A DNA stretch of 64,000 nt, taken from positions 221,068,501 through 221,132,500 of the forward strand of contig JADMNL010000022.1 in NCBI GenBank assembly GCA_016271365.2. The letters run 5' to 3'. The position numbers and the translations under genes were made by a program. The notes under the pieces were generated by a model. That model was given only the letters and a program-made list of their open reading frames with translations, searched no databases and had not been told where the DNA came from. This stretch comes from Neoceratodus forsteri. Lineage: Eukaryota; Chordata; Ceratodontiformes; Ceratodontidae. Shown piece after piece: positions 63,490-64,000 of the stretch; the first letter of the stretch is position 1; each line of letters opens with the position of its first letter.

Positions 63490-64000
63490 GTTTCTTCTTC
63501 CATTGTTAAACAGTCCTATAGGTTGTTGGTCCATAGTGCTAGTGTGAGTGCTTCAGCACTTATCCAATTTTGTGCTGTCTTTTCTAGCACTGATAAGTGC
63601 AAGCCCATATATATGATGTTCTTTAGATAGCTTCAAAGGTGAGACCCCTGTTAATAGCAGCTCCAAAGCTGTAAATGGCAGAGAAGTGCTCAGAACTCCC
63701 TCTATGATTTGATGAGTTGCCCACCAGAATAATCTTATCACTGGGCAAGTTAATGCCATTTGAAGGAATGTGCCTTCCTTGATTTTACAGTTGGGACATC
63801 TCGACTCTCCCTGTTTTCATTTTATGCAATCTGCTAGAGGTGAAGCAGAGCATGTACTTAAAATTATACTGGATCAGTCTAAGTTTATTATTCTTTTCCC
63901 CATATTGTATGTGGCTTATCACTGTGTGACAATTTTCATCAGGTATACATATGCCTAAGTCATTTGCCCAGATAGTCTTTATCCTCCCCAAGGAATTTGA
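63490..64000 (-). mobile_element. L1-type LINE, ORF2 C-terminal fragment (runs off right edge)
   Basis: The minus strand reads IWANDLGICIPDENCHTVIS, then FTSSRLHKM (L1: W..DL......W......T..RLHKM). After a frame change EGTFLQMALTCPVIRLFWWA matches the G...H..W.CP.I..FW block. A further frame change gives the ARK...NWIS.....L..W-like end at about 63,600-63,540. The N-terminal part of the element lies beyond base 64,000. Confidence 0.75.

Overview
The window reads as intergenic or intronic DNA of a vertebrate with a large, repeat-filled genome. No cellular protein-coding gene, tRNA gene or functional rRNA gene could be supported. The recognisable sequence is almost all old mobile elements: CR1 with an SGNH-esterase ORF1, L2, L1/Tx1-type LINEs, another AT-rich LINE, a CORE-SINE (MIR-like), a 5S-rRNA-like fragment and a probable solo LTR. 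Between them lie several palindromic (foldback) repeat families and tandem repeats. Abundant CR1 + L2 + L1 + CORE-SINE suggests a lobe-finned fish, lungfish, amphibian or reptile. A lungfish-like or amphibian giant genome is my best guess, but this is inference and the species cannot be read from the window.

Layout. 0-5.5 kb: L2 C-terminal scrap at the left edge, a 5S-like fragment (3.25 kb), a CR1 reverse-transcriptase scrap (5.2 kb) and a hairpin element (5.5 kb). 7.6-9.7 kb: a foldback element, then a tandem array of palindromic ~297-bp units and a block of ~60-bp G-rich units; a partial copy of the last two lies inverted at 24.2-24.8 kb. 9.9-11.8 kb: AT-rich LINE (+). 11.8-15.9 kb: two minus-strand L1 ORF2 pieces, a dispersed repeat split by a CR1 3' end, and a LINE/SINE tail. 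15.9-21.1 kb: a CR1 (+) split at 17,077 by a second CR1 in the opposite orientation. 22.6-25.4 kb: two more hairpin elements, the inverted satellite copy, and a second copy of the dispersed repeat. 25.9-38.1 kb: mostly minus-strand LINEs, namely an L2-like tail, a long CR1, an RT fragment of another family, the solo LTR, the best-preserved CR1 (32.8-36.3 kb) and a CR1 3' end.

39.6-50.7 kb: L1-like 5' and 3' ends, then a composite repeat (large palindrome plus tandem units) present twice in direct orientation (43.0-44.8 and 49.0-50.3 kb). Between the two copies lies a 5' part of an L1 whose ORF1 and ORF2 are separated by a 1.3-kb higher-order tandem array. An 84-bp minisatellite follows. 51.8-58.8 kb: an AT-rich CR1-group LINE with a duplicated 5' leader; its esterase ORF1 is split by a 2.6-kb L2 and its RT by a CORE-SINE. 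59-61.1 kb: a LINE endonuclease fragment and a cluster of four unrelated hairpins. 62.7 kb: a possible tRNA-like SINE. 63.5-64 kb: L1 ORF2 C-terminus running off the window.

No gene collaboration can be inferred. The biological content is the layering of insertions: CR1 into CR1, CR1 into a dispersed repeat, and L2 and a SINE into a CR1-group LINE, which gives relative ages. The least explained material is the set of palindromic repeat families and the L1 inter-ORF array. All identifications are by eye from translated motifs and base patterns; boundaries are approximate, typically within tens of bases.
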